A stretch of 64,000 nucleotides of DNA from Streptomyces sp. XD-27 (lineage in GTDB: Bacteria; Actinomycetota; Actinomycetes; Streptomycetales; Streptomycetaceae): the NCBI RefSeq assembly GCF_030553055.1, contig NZ_CP130713.1:1550001-1614000 (forward strand), given 5' to 3'. Both the position numbers and the translations under genes were made by a program. Below, one piece after another: positions 41,862-50,358 of the stretch; position 1 is the stretch's first letter, and each line of letters starts with the position of its first letter. Under the pieces are notes generated by a model. It was not told the DNA's origin. It saw only the letters and a list, made by a program, of their open reading frames with translations, and ran no database searches.

Positions 41862-43291
41862 ATGACGGCGAGCAGCGGACGAAGGATCCCCTGGGGCGCT
41901 GCGGCGCTCGCCGCGCTCACGGCAGTGAGCTGGGCGTTCATCGCCATGGTGGGGGTCGCCGCGCTCGGCCTGGAGTTGCTCGGAGCCGACGACGTGGGGG
42001 CGCTGGGGCCCATGACGGCCGCCGTGGTCGCCCTCGCGGCCGGCGGCACCGTCACCCCGTCAGGAGACGTGGAGGTGTTCGGCCTTGTCGGCGCCGACGC
42101 CGCGAGCGCCGTCGATATCACGCCACTGGGCGTCTCCCTCGTCGGCGCGCTGCTGCTCGGCGGGATCTTCCTGCGCTCGCTGCGCATGTCCGGAGCGGTG
42201 GTGCCCGTCGCGGAACTCGTCGTGCGTGCCGCCGCGATGGCCGTCCTCTTCGTCCTGGTTCTGGCTGGACTGTGCTGGGTGGGCAACGATACGGTCACGA
42301 TCGACGGCTCGGGCCTCGGGCTGGACGGTGCCGGGCTCCGGGACGGCGGGCTGCTCGACCGCCTTCCGGACGAACTGGGCGACCTCGCGGAGCTGGGCGG
42401 CGGGCTGCTGCCGAGCCGTATCGCCGAGCTGGCACGGGCTCAGGCGCACGTCGGCTACTCCGTCGACACCGGCCCCTCGCTGGTGGGCGGCGCGGTCTGG
42501 GTCCTGATCGTGCTGGGCATCGCGCTGCTGGTGTCGCGCCGCGGCCCGCTGCCGCACGGCTGGGAGGCCCTGCACCGGACCGTACGGCCCGCCGCGTCCG
42601 CGCTGTGCGCGGTGCTGCTGCTCGCCGTCGGCGCCGGGCTGACGACCGCGGTGATCGCGGCGATCGACGACGACCACCCCGCGGTCGTGCTCGGCGCCGC
42701 GCTGCTCGGCGCGCCGAACGGGGTGTGGCTGGGGGTGCCGCTGGGGCTCTTCGTGCCCTGGCACGGGTCGGCGACCGGTGCGCTGCGGTCCGTACTGCCC
42801 GATCCGCTGGACGATCTGCTCAGCACCGGCGGGGACCGGTCGATCACGGTCGGCCGGCTGGCGGAGCTCGACGGGCGGGTCTGGCTGCTGGCGGCGGCCT
42901 GTGCGCTGATGATGCTGGCCGCCGGGGTGCTCACCGCTGTCCGTACGCCGCTTCCGCCGGGACGGGAGGAGCCGGGGTACGACTTCGCGGGGTCGTGCGC
43001 GCTGCGGCTGGGGCCGCCACGGCGGTGACGCTGCCCCTGGCCGTGTGGCTGACCGGGCTCTCGGCGGGGGCGAGCCTGTCGGTGCTCGGCTTCGACGCCT
43101 TCGGGGCCGGGATCGACCTGCACGGCAGCATTCCGCTGGCGCTGCTGCTGGGCGCGGCCTGGGGTGCGGCGGCGGGCTTCGTCGGCGCGCTGCTCGCGTG
43201 GCTCACGGGGGTCGCGGGGTCACAGGCGTCGGCGCCGGCGCGAGCGTCGGGGCCCGCGCCGGCGCGAGGGACCATGCGGCGGGGCGGCTGA
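41862..43291 (+). pseudogene. Streptophobe-family polytopic membrane protein, single-base frameshift
   Basis: The streptophobe family is a set of Streptomyces membrane proteins with unknown role. ATG 41862 (GGGGGAA upstream) begins MTASSGRRIPWGAAALAALT and WAFIAMVGVAALGLELLGAD, with many hydrophobic segments (for example LGVSLVGALLLGGIFLRSL and GAVWVLIVLGIALLVSRR). The frame ends prematurely near 43028, while the next frame continues VTLPLAVWLTGLSAGASLSV and GSIPLALLLGAAWGAAAGFV to 43291. Adding one G to GGGG at 43010-43013 joins them through LRLGAATAVTLPLAVW, giving 476 aa and about ten membrane helices. Probably a base-calling error. Confidence 0.85.
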
Positions 43292-43424
43292 CGCGGTCAG
43301 GGCCCGGCCATCAGGGGTACGTGACCATTCGGTTACGGCGCGTCGAACGCTCCATGCCGTACGCCTGTCCGCTGCACGGACAGCCGGGCGAGCTTCTCGG
43401 GCGGCCCGATACGGTGGAATCACC

Positions 43425-44660
43425 ATGAGCGCATCGCAGATCCCACCTGCCACCGCCGTACCGGGCGACGACGTACCCACCCTGCTGGTCAAGATCTTCG
43501 GTAAGGACCGGCCCGGCATCACCGCCGGCCTGTTCGACACTCTCGCCGCCTACGGCGTGGACGTCGTCGACATCGAGCAGGTCGTCACACGAGGGCGCAT
43601 AGTGCTGTGCGCCCTGGTGACGACGCCGACCGGCGCCGGTGCGGCCGAGGGCGACCTGCGCGCGACCGTCCACAGCTGGGCGGAGTCGCTGCGGCTCCAG
43701 GCGGAGATCATCTCCGGCCGGGGCGACAACCGGCCGCGCGGCACCGGCCGCTCGCACGTCACCGTGCTCGGCCACCCTCTGACGGCCGAGTCCACGGCCG
43801 CGATCGCGGCGCGGATCACCGGTACCGGCGGCAACATCGACCGTGTCTTCCGGCTGGCCAAGTACCCGGTGACGGCGGTGGAGTTCGAGGTCTCCGGCGT
43901 GGCGACCGAGCCGCTGCGCACGGCGCTCGTCACCGAGGCGGCGGCCTGGGGCGTCGATGTGGCGGTGGTGTCGTCGGGGCTCCAGCGCCGGGCGCAGCGG
44001 CTGGTGGTGATGGACGTGGACTCCACGCTCATCCAGGACGAGGTGATCGAGCTCTTCGCCGCGCACGCGGGCTGCGAGGCCGAGGTCGCGGAGGTCACGG
44101 CCCAGGCGATGCGCGGTGAACTGGACTTCGAGCAGTCGCTGCACGCGCGCGTGGCACTGCTGAAGGGCATCGACGAGTCCGTGGTGGACAAGGTGCGGGC
44201 GGAGGTCCGGTTGACGCCGGGCGCCCGCACCCTCATCCGTACGCTCAAGCGCCTGGGCTACCAGGTGGGTGTGGTCTCCGGCGGGTTCACGCAGGTCACC
44301 GACGACCTCATGGAGCGGCTGGGCCTGGACTTCGCCTCCGCCAACACCCTGGAGGTGGTGGACGGCAAGCTGACCGGCCGCGTCGTGGGGGACGTGGTGG
44401 ACCGGGCGGGCAAGGCCCGCCTGCTGCGGCGGTTCGCCGCCGAGGCCGGGGTGCCGCTGGCGCAGACGGTGGCGATCGGGGACGGCGCGAACGATCTGGA
44501 CATGCTCAACGCGGCAGGGCTCGGGGTGGCCTTCAACGCCAAGCCGGTGGTGCGCGAGGCCGCGCACACTGCGGTGAACGTGCCGTTCCTGGACACCGTG
44601 CTGTATCTGCTGGGTGTCACGCGGGAAGAGGTCGAGGCCGCGGAGACCCACAGCGACTGA
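43425..44660 (+). CDS. serB: Phosphoserine phosphatase with two ACT domains
   Basis: Converts O-phosphoserine to serine, the last step of serine biosynthesis, in the cytoplasm. A 411-aa protein. Two ACT-like domains (about 18-95, TLLVKIFGKDRPGITAGLFD; about 105-180, HVTVLGHPLTAESTAAIAAR) may bind an amino-acid effector. The HAD phosphatase domain has motif I LVVMDVDSTLIQDEVIELFA, motif II VGVVSGGFTQV and motif III TVAIGDGANDLDMLNAAGLG. ATG 43425 has only a weak GGTGGAA site. Followed by a strong hairpin shared with the convergent SixA-like gene. Independent of the streptophobe gene. Confidence 0.95.
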   Translation: MSASQIPPATAVPGDDVPTLLVKIFGKDRPGITAGLFDTLAAYGVDVVDIEQVVTRGRIVLCALVTTPTGAGAAEGDLRATVHSWAESLRLQAEIISGRGDNRPRGTGRSHVTVLGHPLTAESTAAIAARITGTGGNIDRVFRLAKYPVTAVEFEVSGVATEPLRTALVTEAAAWGVDVAVVSSGLQRRAQRLVVMDVDSTLIQDEVIELFAAHAGCEAEVAEVTAQAMRGELDFEQSLHARVALLKGIDESVVDKVRAEVRLTPGARTLIRTLKRLGYQVGVVSGGFTQVTDDLMERLGLDFASANTLEVVDGKLTGRVVGDVVDRAGKARLLRRFAAEAGVPLAQTVAIGDGANDLDMLNAAGLGVAFNAKPVVREAAHTAVNVPFLDTVLYLLGVTREEVEAAETHSD

Positions 44661-44688
44661 CCGGGCGGCCCCGGATAAGGATGCCGGA

Positions 44689-44720
44689 ACCGGGCCCCTG
44701 CTGCGCGGCGGGGGCCCGGT
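44689..44720. terminator. Bidirectional terminator serB / SixA-like gene
   Basis: A 10-bp perfect stem (44689-44698 / 44711-44720) between convergent genes. Confidence 0.75.
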
Positions 44721-44727
44721 GCGCGTA

Positions 44728-45246
44728 TCAGGCGTGGGGCGCCCAGAACGCGACGAGGCGGCCCACGCCGTGCTCCACGGACTTCCAGGAGCCGGTGAAG
44801 GTCAGCACCGCGACGGCGGACGTGGGGAATCCACTGCGGTTCATCCGGGGCAGCAGATCGCCGTCGGCCTCGCCCGCCAGCGCGTCGGCCAGCCCGTGCA
44901 TACCGGGATTGTGGCCGACCAGCATGAGGTCGTGGACCTCGTCGGAGACCTCGTTGAGCACGGCGATCAGCTCACCGAGCGAGGCCTCGTACATCCGCTC
45001 CTCGTAGACCGTCCTCGGCCGCTGCGGCAGCTCGTGGACGGCCAGCTTCCAGGTCTCGCGGGTACGCAGCGCGGTCGAGCAGAGGGTGAGGTCAGGGGTG
45101 ATGCCGGCACCGGCGAGCCAGCGCCCGGCCATCGGGGCGTCCTGGCGGCCGCGGTCGGCGAGCGGTCGTTCGTGATCGGATTCCTGGGCCCAGTCGGCCT
45201 TGGCGTGTCGGAGTAGGACGATCCTGCGGGGCACATCGACGCTCAT
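44728..45246 (-). CDS. SixA-type histidine phosphatase
   Basis: A 172-aa member of the histidine phosphatase (RHG) superfamily. Motif IVLLRHAKADWAQESDHERP holds the catalytic RH; SSALRTRETW-like region reads CSTALRTRETWKLAVHE; VHDLMLVGHNPGMHGLADAL holds the second His. SixA proteins dephosphorylate phosphohistidine in signalling proteins, but many actinobacterial members are uncharacterised. Cytoplasmic, no signal peptide. The start ATG 45246 opens MSVDVPRRIVLLRHAK. Single gene, convergent with serB. Confidence 0.9.
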   Translation of the reverse strand: MSVDVPRRIVLLRHAKADWAQESDHERPLADRGRQDAPMAGRWLAGAGITPDLTLCSTALRTRETWKLAVHELPQRPRTVYEERMYEASLGELIAVLNEVSDEVHDLMLVGHNPGMHGLADALAGEADGDLLPRMNRSGFPTSAVAVLTFTGSWKSVEHGVGRLVAFWAPHA

Positions 45247-45329
45247 GGGTTACAGCTTCGCACGAAACGCGGTATGAGGCGCGGGGTGTTGGGCCCCTCC
45301 CCTCCCAGGGGGTGACCAGGAAAAAACGT

Positions 45330-45464
45330 CTAGTGCGGGGCTGCCTGCAGCAGCAGAAGCGCCGCGTAGGCGATGGCCGGGAGCGCTATCGCCCACCACG
45401 GAAGCCGGATCTCCACGCCGCTGTGCGGGGGACGGACGGACCGGGTGTGGGTGCGGGCGGGCAT
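45330..45464 (-). CDS. Small single-pass membrane protein (44 aa)
   Basis: ATG 45464, with GGAGG six bases upstream, opens MPARTHTRSVRPPHSGVEIR and then a hydrophobic helix LPWWAIALPAIAYAALLLLQ. Positively charged N-terminus followed by one membrane span. The ribosome-binding site and codon use support translation. Function unknown; conserved small proteins of this kind are common in Streptomyces. Longer in-frame starts up to 45605 are less likely. Confidence 0.6.
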   Translation of the reverse strand: MPARTHTRSVRPPHSGVEIRLPWWAIALPAIAYAALLLLQAAPH

Positions 45465-45624
45465 GATCGCCTCCGGGTGGGGAGCGGACGCTGTGACGAC
45501 GACACCTACGAATCTAGGGAGCCGCGGCGCCCGATCCCATCCGGTGAGCCACCCAGTTGCCCCTGACGCCTGCCCCCTAGGGGATGGTGGTGCCAGCACC
45601 ACCATCCCCCGGATGCCACGGCTG

Positions 45625-45747
45625 TCACGGCGAGGCGATGGTCGCGATCACGCCGATGACGACGGTGATGCCCAGCATCACGCCCAGGATCGTGAGCAGC
45701 TTCTTCTGGCCGTTCTGCGGATTGGGGTCGAGCACGGGAGACGACAT
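45625..45747 (-). CDS. SGM_5486-family transporter-associated micro-protein (40 aa)
   Basis: ATG 45747 encodes MSSPVLDPNPQNGQKKLL followed by one hydrophobic span TILGVMLGITVVIGVIATIA and a stop after SP. I recognise this as the small family named SGM_5486, found next to CynX/NimT-type transporters. It lies 45 bp downstream of just such a transporter gene on the same strand. It is likely an inner-membrane accessory subunit or stability factor of the transporter. Too short for ordinary ORF calling. Confidence 0.8.
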   Translation of the reverse strand: MSSPVLDPNPQNGQKKLLTILGVMLGITVVIGVIATIASP

Positions 45748-45791
45748 GGGCCAAGTGTCCCATCAGCCCCGGAGGGCTCACGGGCGGGGCG

Positions 45792-47183
45792 TCACAGCTC
45801 GTCGCGGACGGGGCGTCGCAGCTCGTCCTCCAGTACGCGGTTCCGCCCGGCGAGCACGCCCGCCGCGATCTGCGGCAGCATCAGCCCGGCCATCAGCGCG
45901 ATCGGCAGGTCCCAGCCGCCGGTGTGCTGGTAGAGCGCGCCCACCAGCAGCGGCCCGGGGATGGACAGCAGATAGCCCGTGCTCTGCGCGAACGCCGACA
46001 GCTTGACCACGCCGGCGCCGGACCGGGCGCGCATACCGATCATGGTGAGGGCGAGCGGGAAGGCGCAGTTGGAGACGCCGAGCAGCAGGGCCCAGACCCA
46101 GGCGCCGCCGGCCGGGGCGAGCCACAGCCCGGCGTAGCCGGTGAGCCCGAAGACGCCGAGGACCACCGCGAGCACGCCCTGGTGGCGCAGCCGGGCCGCG
46201 ATCCGCGGCAGGACGAAGGACAGCGGCACGCCCATCGCCATGGTGATCGCCAGCAGCACCCCGGCGGTGGAGGCGGAGACCCCGGCGTCCCGGAAGATCT
46301 GCGGCATCCAGCCCATGGTGATGTACGCGGCGGTGGCCTGGAGGCCGAAGAACACCGCGATCGACCAGGCGATGGGGCTGCGGGTGATACGGATCGCGGG
46401 GGCGTCCTCCGGCGTCCCGGCGCGGGACTCGCGGCGCGCCTGCCGGTTCGTACGCCCGCCGGCGACGGCGAGCCAGGGCAGCACGGCGACGGCGGCCAGC
46501 AGCGCCCACACGCCCAGGCCGGTGCGCCAGTCGCCGCCCATGGCGTCGGTCATGGGCACCGTGACGGCGGCCGCCGCGGAGGTGCCCAGGGCCAGGGCCA
46601 TGGAGTACAGGCCGGTCATGGCGCCCACCCGGTCGGGGAACCAGCGCTTGATGATCACCGGGATGAGGACGTTGCTCACGGCGATACCGGCCAGGGCGAG
46701 CGCGCTGGCCGCCAGGAACACGGCGGTGCCGCCCGCGAACGGCCGTATGACCAGGCCCGCGGTGATGGCGGCCAGTCCGGCGCAGACCACGGTGGCCGGA
46801 CCCCAGCGGCGGGCCAGCCAGGGCGCGGTGAGCCCGAAGAGCGCGAAGCACAGAGCGGGTACGGAGGTCAGCAGTCCGGCGACCGTGCCGCTCATCCCCA
46901 GGCCGTCCCGCACTTCCTCGAGCAGGGCGCCGAGGCTGGTGATGGCGGGCCGGAGGTTGACGGCGGCGAGGACGAGGCCGGCGATCATCAGCCGCCGCGG
47001 CCAGGGCGAGACGTCGGCGCCGGACGGGGCGACGGCGGCGGCTCTCGACCCGGACGCCGCCGCGGCACCGGGGGCTGCCGCCCCAGCGGCCGAGGTCCCC
47101 GGACCCGCGATCCGGGCCGTGTGTGCGGTCCCGGTCGGCGCCGGGGCGGCGGAGTCGATCGTCGCAAGCTCGTCATCTGCCAT
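45792..47183 (-). CDS. CynX/NimT-family MFS transporter
   Basis: A 463-aa inner-membrane transporter with about twelve helices, for example LMIAGLVLAAVNLRPAITSL, VFLAASALALAGIAVSNVLI, GVLLAITMAMGVPLSFVLP and LAVVLGVFGLTGYAGLWLAP. LAAVNLRPAITSLG near the first helix is the hallmark of the CynX (cyanate)/NimT (2-nitroimidazole) group. Substrate cannot be told. About 60 N-terminal residues are Ala/Gly/Pro-rich and cytosolic. ATG 47183 overlaps no other gene. Divergent from the FadR-type regulator, which likely controls it, and followed by its micro-protein partner. Confidence 0.92.
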   Translation of the reverse strand: MADDELATIDSAAPAPTGTAHTARIAGPGTSAAGAAAPGAAAASGSRAAAVAPSGADVSPWPRRLMIAGLVLAAVNLRPAITSLGALLEEVRDGLGMSGTVAGLLTSVPALCFALFGLTAPWLARRWGPATVVCAGLAAITAGLVIRPFAGGTAVFLAASALALAGIAVSNVLIPVIIKRWFPDRVGAMTGLYSMALALGTSAAAAVTVPMTDAMGGDWRTGLGVWALLAAVAVLPWLAVAGGRTNRQARRESRAGTPEDAPAIRITRSPIAWSIAVFFGLQATAAYITMGWMPQIFRDAGVSASTAGVLLAITMAMGVPLSFVLPRIAARLRHQGVLAVVLGVFGLTGYAGLWLAPAGGAWVWALLLGVSNCAFPLALTMIGMRARSGAGVVKLSAFAQSTGYLLSIPGPLLVGALYQHTGGWDLPIALMAGLMLPQIAAGVLAGRNRVLEDELRRPVRDEL

Positions 47184-47187
47184 GAGG

Positions 47188-47209
47188 TCATCATAGAATC
47201 ATGGGATGA
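47188..47209. promoter_or_regulatory. Candidate FadR/GntR-type operator
   Basis: An imperfect palindrome in tcatcatagaatcatgggatga (TCATC...GATGA ends) immediately upstream of the transporter ATG, in an AT-richer patch. The position fits autoregulation and control of the transporter, but the symmetry is weak. Confidence 0.4.
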
Positions 47210-47312
47210 ATGCCTGTCCAATCGTTTGCGGTGCCTGCGGCCTCGCGCCCGCCCGCGAGCGGCATCATGGGAGAGCCCTCCCACCCGCTGACGGCTCGAA
47301 GCCAGGAGAGTC

Positions 47313-47993
47313 ATGCCGCTGACCTCGCCCCGGCGCTCCGCGCTCGCCGACCAGGTGATCGCCCAGCTGCGCGCCCAGATCACCTCCGGCGAGTGGCCGG
47401 TGGGATCGCGCATCCCGACCGAGCCCGAGCTGGTGGAGCAGCTCGGGGTGGCCCGCAACACCGTGCGGGAGGCGGTCCGCGCGCTCGCGCACAACGGGCT
47501 GCTGGACATCCGGCAGGGTTCGGGCACGTACGTGGTGGCGACCAGCGAGCTTTCCGGGGTGATGAACCGCCGCTTCGCCGACGCCGACCCGCTGCACGTC
47601 GCCGAACTGCGCAGCGCCCTGGAGACGAAGGCGGCGCAGCTCGCGGCGGAGCGCCGCACCGAGCACGATGTCAAGCAGCTCGACGCGCTGCTGGACCGGC
47701 GCGAGCGCGCGTGGGAGTCCGGTGACACGGAGGCGTTCGTGGAGGCGGACGCGACGCTGCACATGGCGGTGGTCGCCGCCGCGCACAACGAGGTCCTGGC
47801 GGAGCTCTACGCCGACCTGGGCGGCGTGCTGCGGGACTTCCTGCGCGCGGACGTCGGCCGCGTGCTGCGGCCGGAGGCGCATGTGGACCACGCGCGGCTG
47901 GTGGCGGCGATCCGGGACGGGGACGGGGAACGGGCGGCGGCGGAGGCCGGCGCGCATCCGTACGCGTGCCGTCTCTCGCGTCTGGGCTCGTGA
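47313..47993 (+). CDS. FadR/GntR-family transcriptional regulator
   Basis: A 226-aa regulator. The N-terminal winged helix has RSALADQVIAQLRAQITSGE, IPTEPELVEQLGVARNTVRE, AVRALAHNGLLDIRQGSGTY. The C-terminal FCD ligand-binding domain has VAELRSALETKAAQLAAERR, FVEADATLHMAVVAAAHNEV and the metal-site His-like residues in EAHVDHARLVAAIRDGDGER. FadR-type regulators sense acids or sugar acids; the ligand is unknown. Divergent from the CynX/NimT transporter gene with about 130 bp between. ATG 47313 follows GGAG. Confidence 0.92.
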   Translation: MPLTSPRRSALADQVIAQLRAQITSGEWPVGSRIPTEPELVEQLGVARNTVREAVRALAHNGLLDIRQGSGTYVVATSELSGVMNRRFADADPLHVAELRSALETKAAQLAAERRTEHDVKQLDALLDRRERAWESGDTEAFVEADATLHMAVVAAAHNEVLAELYADLGGVLRDFLRADVGRVLRPEAHVDHARLVAAIRDGDGERAAAEAGAHPYACRLSRLGS

Positions 47994-47999
47994 CCGGGG

Positions 48000-48062
48000 C
48001 TCCACCCCGGGCCTGGTCCAGGCACGTCGGCGGCCGAGACACGTGGGCGGCCCAGGCACGTT
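48000..48062. repeat. Short tandem repeat after the FadR gene
   Basis: Three imperfect 17-18-bp units of the type aggcacgtcggcggcc lie between the FadR stop and the 48095 gene. No coding potential. Confidence 0.5.
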
Positions 48063-48094
48063 GGCGGCCCTGACACCTCAGCCGTCCTGGCACG

Positions 48095-48451
48095 TCAGCG
48101 CAGGTGGCTCACCCACGCCTCCCGTATCTCCTTCCAGCACCGCTGCGACAGCTGGACGTACTGGGCCGGTCCCACCTCGACCGGGGCGCCGTCCATGTCC
48201 GGGTCCCACCAGCGCTCGCACTCCACGTGGAGCTGCACCCGGTCCGTCTGGGGGTAGGGGTTGAAGCAGGTCGCGGTGGCGTGGGAGCCGCGCACCCAGG
48301 CGTTGCAGGCGGCGCGTTCGTCCCGTGGCCGCGGCCGGCCGGGCGACGGGTCGGCGGCGGCGATGTGCTCGGCGGCCGCGGCGACCGCGCAGGCGGCGGC
48401 TATGAGCACCACCACGGCCGCGGCGAATCGGGACCGGCGGGACCTACGCAT
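48095..48451 (-). CDS. Small secreted protein of unknown function
   Basis: A 118-aa protein. The signal peptide RRSRRSRFAAAVVVLIAAAC and AVAAAAEHIAAADPSPG ends near residue 33. The mature part has three Cys (AACNAWVRG, ATCFNPYP, HVECERWWDPD) plus LSQRCWKEIREAWVSH, suggesting a disulphide-stabilised extracellular domain. No family recognised. AGGAGG seven bases before ATG 48451 supports the start. Neighbours are unrelated. Function cannot be assigned. Confidence 0.7.
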   Translation of the reverse strand: MRRSRRSRFAAAVVVLIAAACAVAAAAEHIAAADPSPGRPRPRDERAACNAWVRGSHATATCFNPYPQTDRVQLHVECERWWDPDMDGAPVEVGPAQYVQLSQRCWKEIREAWVSHLR

Positions 48452-48614
48452 GGCGGAACCTCCTCGGCCGTGCTGCGGCGCGCACGCCGCGGCTGCACCT
48501 CAAGGGGATGTACGGGGGATGTACTCCGACGTTCCTGTGAACGCAGTCACGCGGTACGTACTCCACGATGCCGCCACGGCGGCATCGGCGCCCGCCGCGC
48601 TGACCCGAACGGGC

Positions 48615-48654
48615 GATGCCCCGGCCCCCGCGCGCTCGCGGGAACCGGGGCATC
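48615..48654 (-). terminator. Terminator after fabI
   Basis: Outer 10-bp stem GATGCCCCGG / CCGGGGCATC (48615-48624 / 48645-48654) with an inner CCCGCG/CGCGGG pair, 30 bp past the fabI stop. Confidence 0.8.
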
Positions 48655-48683
48655 GACAGGCTGTACCGGGCGGTACTACGGGC

Positions 48684-49454
48684 TCAGACGCCCATCATGT
48701 GCACACCGCCGTCGACGTGCACGACCTCGCCGGTGGTCTTGGGGAACCAGTCCGACAGCAGCGCGACCACGCCGCGGGCCGCGGGCTCCGGGTCCGCGAT
48801 GTCCCAGCCGATCGGCGCGCGGTCGCCCCACTCGTCCGCCAGCACCTCGAAGCCGGGGATGGACTTGGCGGCCATCGACTTGATCGGCCCGGCGGAGACC
48901 AGGTTGGAGCGGACGTTGACCTTGCCCAGGTCGCGGGCCAGGTAGCGGGAGGTGGACTCCAGGGCCGCCTTGGCGACGCCCATCCAGTCGTACACCGGCC
49001 AGGCGAACTTCGCGTCGAAAGTCAGGCCCACGACCGAACCGCCGCGCGGCATCAGCGGCAGCAGCGCCGTGGTCAGCGACTTCAGCGAGTACGCCGAGAC
49101 GTGCACGGCGGTGGCCACGTCCTCCCAGGACGCCTCGAGGAAGTTGAACGCGCCCTGCGGGCCGAAGGCGATCGAGTGCACGACGCCGTCCAGGTCCACG
49201 CCCTCGCCCAGGTGCTCGCGCACCTTGTCCGCGAGGCCGTCCAGGTGCTCCTGGTTGGTGACGTCCAGCTCGATGACCGGGGCGGGCTTGGGCAGCCGCT
49301 TGGCGATCCGCTCGACCAGCGACAGCCGCCCGAAGCCGGTGAGGATGACCTCGGCGCCCTCCTCCTGGGCCAGCTTGGCGGCGTGGAAGCCGATGGAGGC
49401 GTCGGTGATGACGCCCGTGATCAGGATGCGCTTTCCGGCGAGAATTCCACTCAT
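48684..49454 (-). CDS. fabI: Enoyl-[acyl-carrier-protein] reductase (NADH), InhA-type
   Basis: Reduces the trans-2-enoyl-ACP double bond in fatty-acid elongation, using NADH. A 256-aa short-chain dehydrogenase-like protein: MSGILAGKRILITGVITDAS, IGFHAAKLAQEEGAEVILTG, and the active-site pattern AWPVYDWMGVAKAALESTSR with the Tyr...Lys pair of enoyl reductases; VNLVSAGPIKSMAAKSIPG follows (seen as SNLVSAGPIKSMAAKSI). A typical Streptomyces single FabI. ATG 49454 is five bases after the fabG stop, so the two form an operon, a conserved actinobacterial pair. Confidence 0.96.
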   Translation of the reverse strand: MSGILAGKRILITGVITDASIGFHAAKLAQEEGAEVILTGFGRLSLVERIAKRLPKPAPVIELDVTNQEHLDGLADKVREHLGEGVDLDGVVHSIAFGPQGAFNFLEASWEDVATAVHVSAYSLKSLTTALLPLMPRGGSVVGLTFDAKFAWPVYDWMGVAKAALESTSRYLARDLGKVNVRSNLVSAGPIKSMAAKSIPGFEVLADEWGDRAPIGWDIADPEPAARGVVALLSDWFPKTTGEVVHVDGGVHMMGV

Positions 49455-49459
49455 GACGT

Positions 49460-50164
49460 TCAGTGACCCATGCCCAATCCGCCGTCGACGGGGATGACGG
49501 CTCCAGTGATGTACGCGGCCTCGTCGGAGGCCAGGAAGCGGACCGCGGCGGCGATCTCCTCCGGCTGCGCGTAGCGCGCCAGCGGCACCTGCTTCACGAT
49601 GCCCTCCCGCTGCTCGTCGCTGAGCGCGCGGGTCATGTCGGTGTCGACGAAGCCGGGGGCGACCACGTTGACGGTGATGTTGCGCGAGCCCAGCTCGCGG
49701 GCGAGGGAGCGGGCGAAGCCCACCATTCCGGCCTTGGAGGCGGCGTAGTTCGCCTGCCCCGCGGAACCGAGCAGCCCCACGACGGACGAGATGAGGACGA
49801 CACGCCCCTTGCGGGCCCGCAGCATGCCGCGGTTGGCCCGCTTGACCACCCGGAAGGTGCCGGTCAGGTTGGTGTCCAGGACCGAGGTGAAGTCCTCCTC
49901 GGACATCCGCATCAGCAGCTGGTCGCGGGTGACGCCGGCGTTGGCCACCAGCACCTCGACCGCGCCGTGCTTCTCCTCGATCTCCTTGTACGCCTGCTCG
50001 ACCTGCTCCGGGTCCGTGATGTCGCACTTCACGGCGAGGAAGCCCGCGGGCGGCTCGCCACTGCGGTAGGTGATGGCGACCTTGTCGCCTGCTTCGGCGA
50101 ACGCGCGGGCGATGGCGAGGCCGATGCCGCGGTTGCCTCCGGTGACGAGAACCGAGCGGCTCAA
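49460..50164 (-). CDS. fabG: 3-oxoacyl-ACP reductase FabG
   Basis: An NADPH-dependent reductase of fatty-acid elongation. A 234-aa short-chain dehydrogenase: the glycine motif VLVTGGNRGIGLAIARAFAE, NNAG-equivalent LVANAGVTRDQLLMRMSEED, catalytic Ser-Tyr-Lys in LISSVVGLLGSAGQANYAAS and KAGMVGFARSL, then NVVAPGFVDTDMT and SDEAAYITGAVIPVDGGLGM. The start is the TTG at 50164 (LSRSVLVTGG) with AGAGGGTGG upstream; longer GTG-type extensions have no support. First gene of the fabG-fabI operon. Divergent from the TldD gene. Confidence 0.95.
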   Translation of the reverse strand: MSRSVLVTGGNRGIGLAIARAFAEAGDKVAITYRSGEPPAGFLAVKCDITDPEQVEQAYKEIEEKHGAVEVLVANAGVTRDQLLMRMSEEDFTSVLDTNLTGTFRVVKRANRGMLRARKGRVVLISSVVGLLGSAGQANYAASKAGMVGFARSLARELGSRNITVNVVAPGFVDTDMTRALSDEQREGIVKQVPLARYAQPEEIAAAVRFLASDEAAYITGAVIPVDGGLGMGH

Positions 50165-50358
50165 GGGACCACCCTCTCTGTTGAATGTCGCTGCGTATGT
50201 CGCCTGTGTACCCCCTGAAACTATCGGGCTGGGACCCCGGACAGAGAATCGGCCCCGCACAGGGGCTGACATTTGTCACTGTGGACTCCCTACAGAAAGC
50301 ACTGGGCGACCGCGCCCCGCACACGGCATGATCAAGGTGCCGACCACGGGAGGATCAC

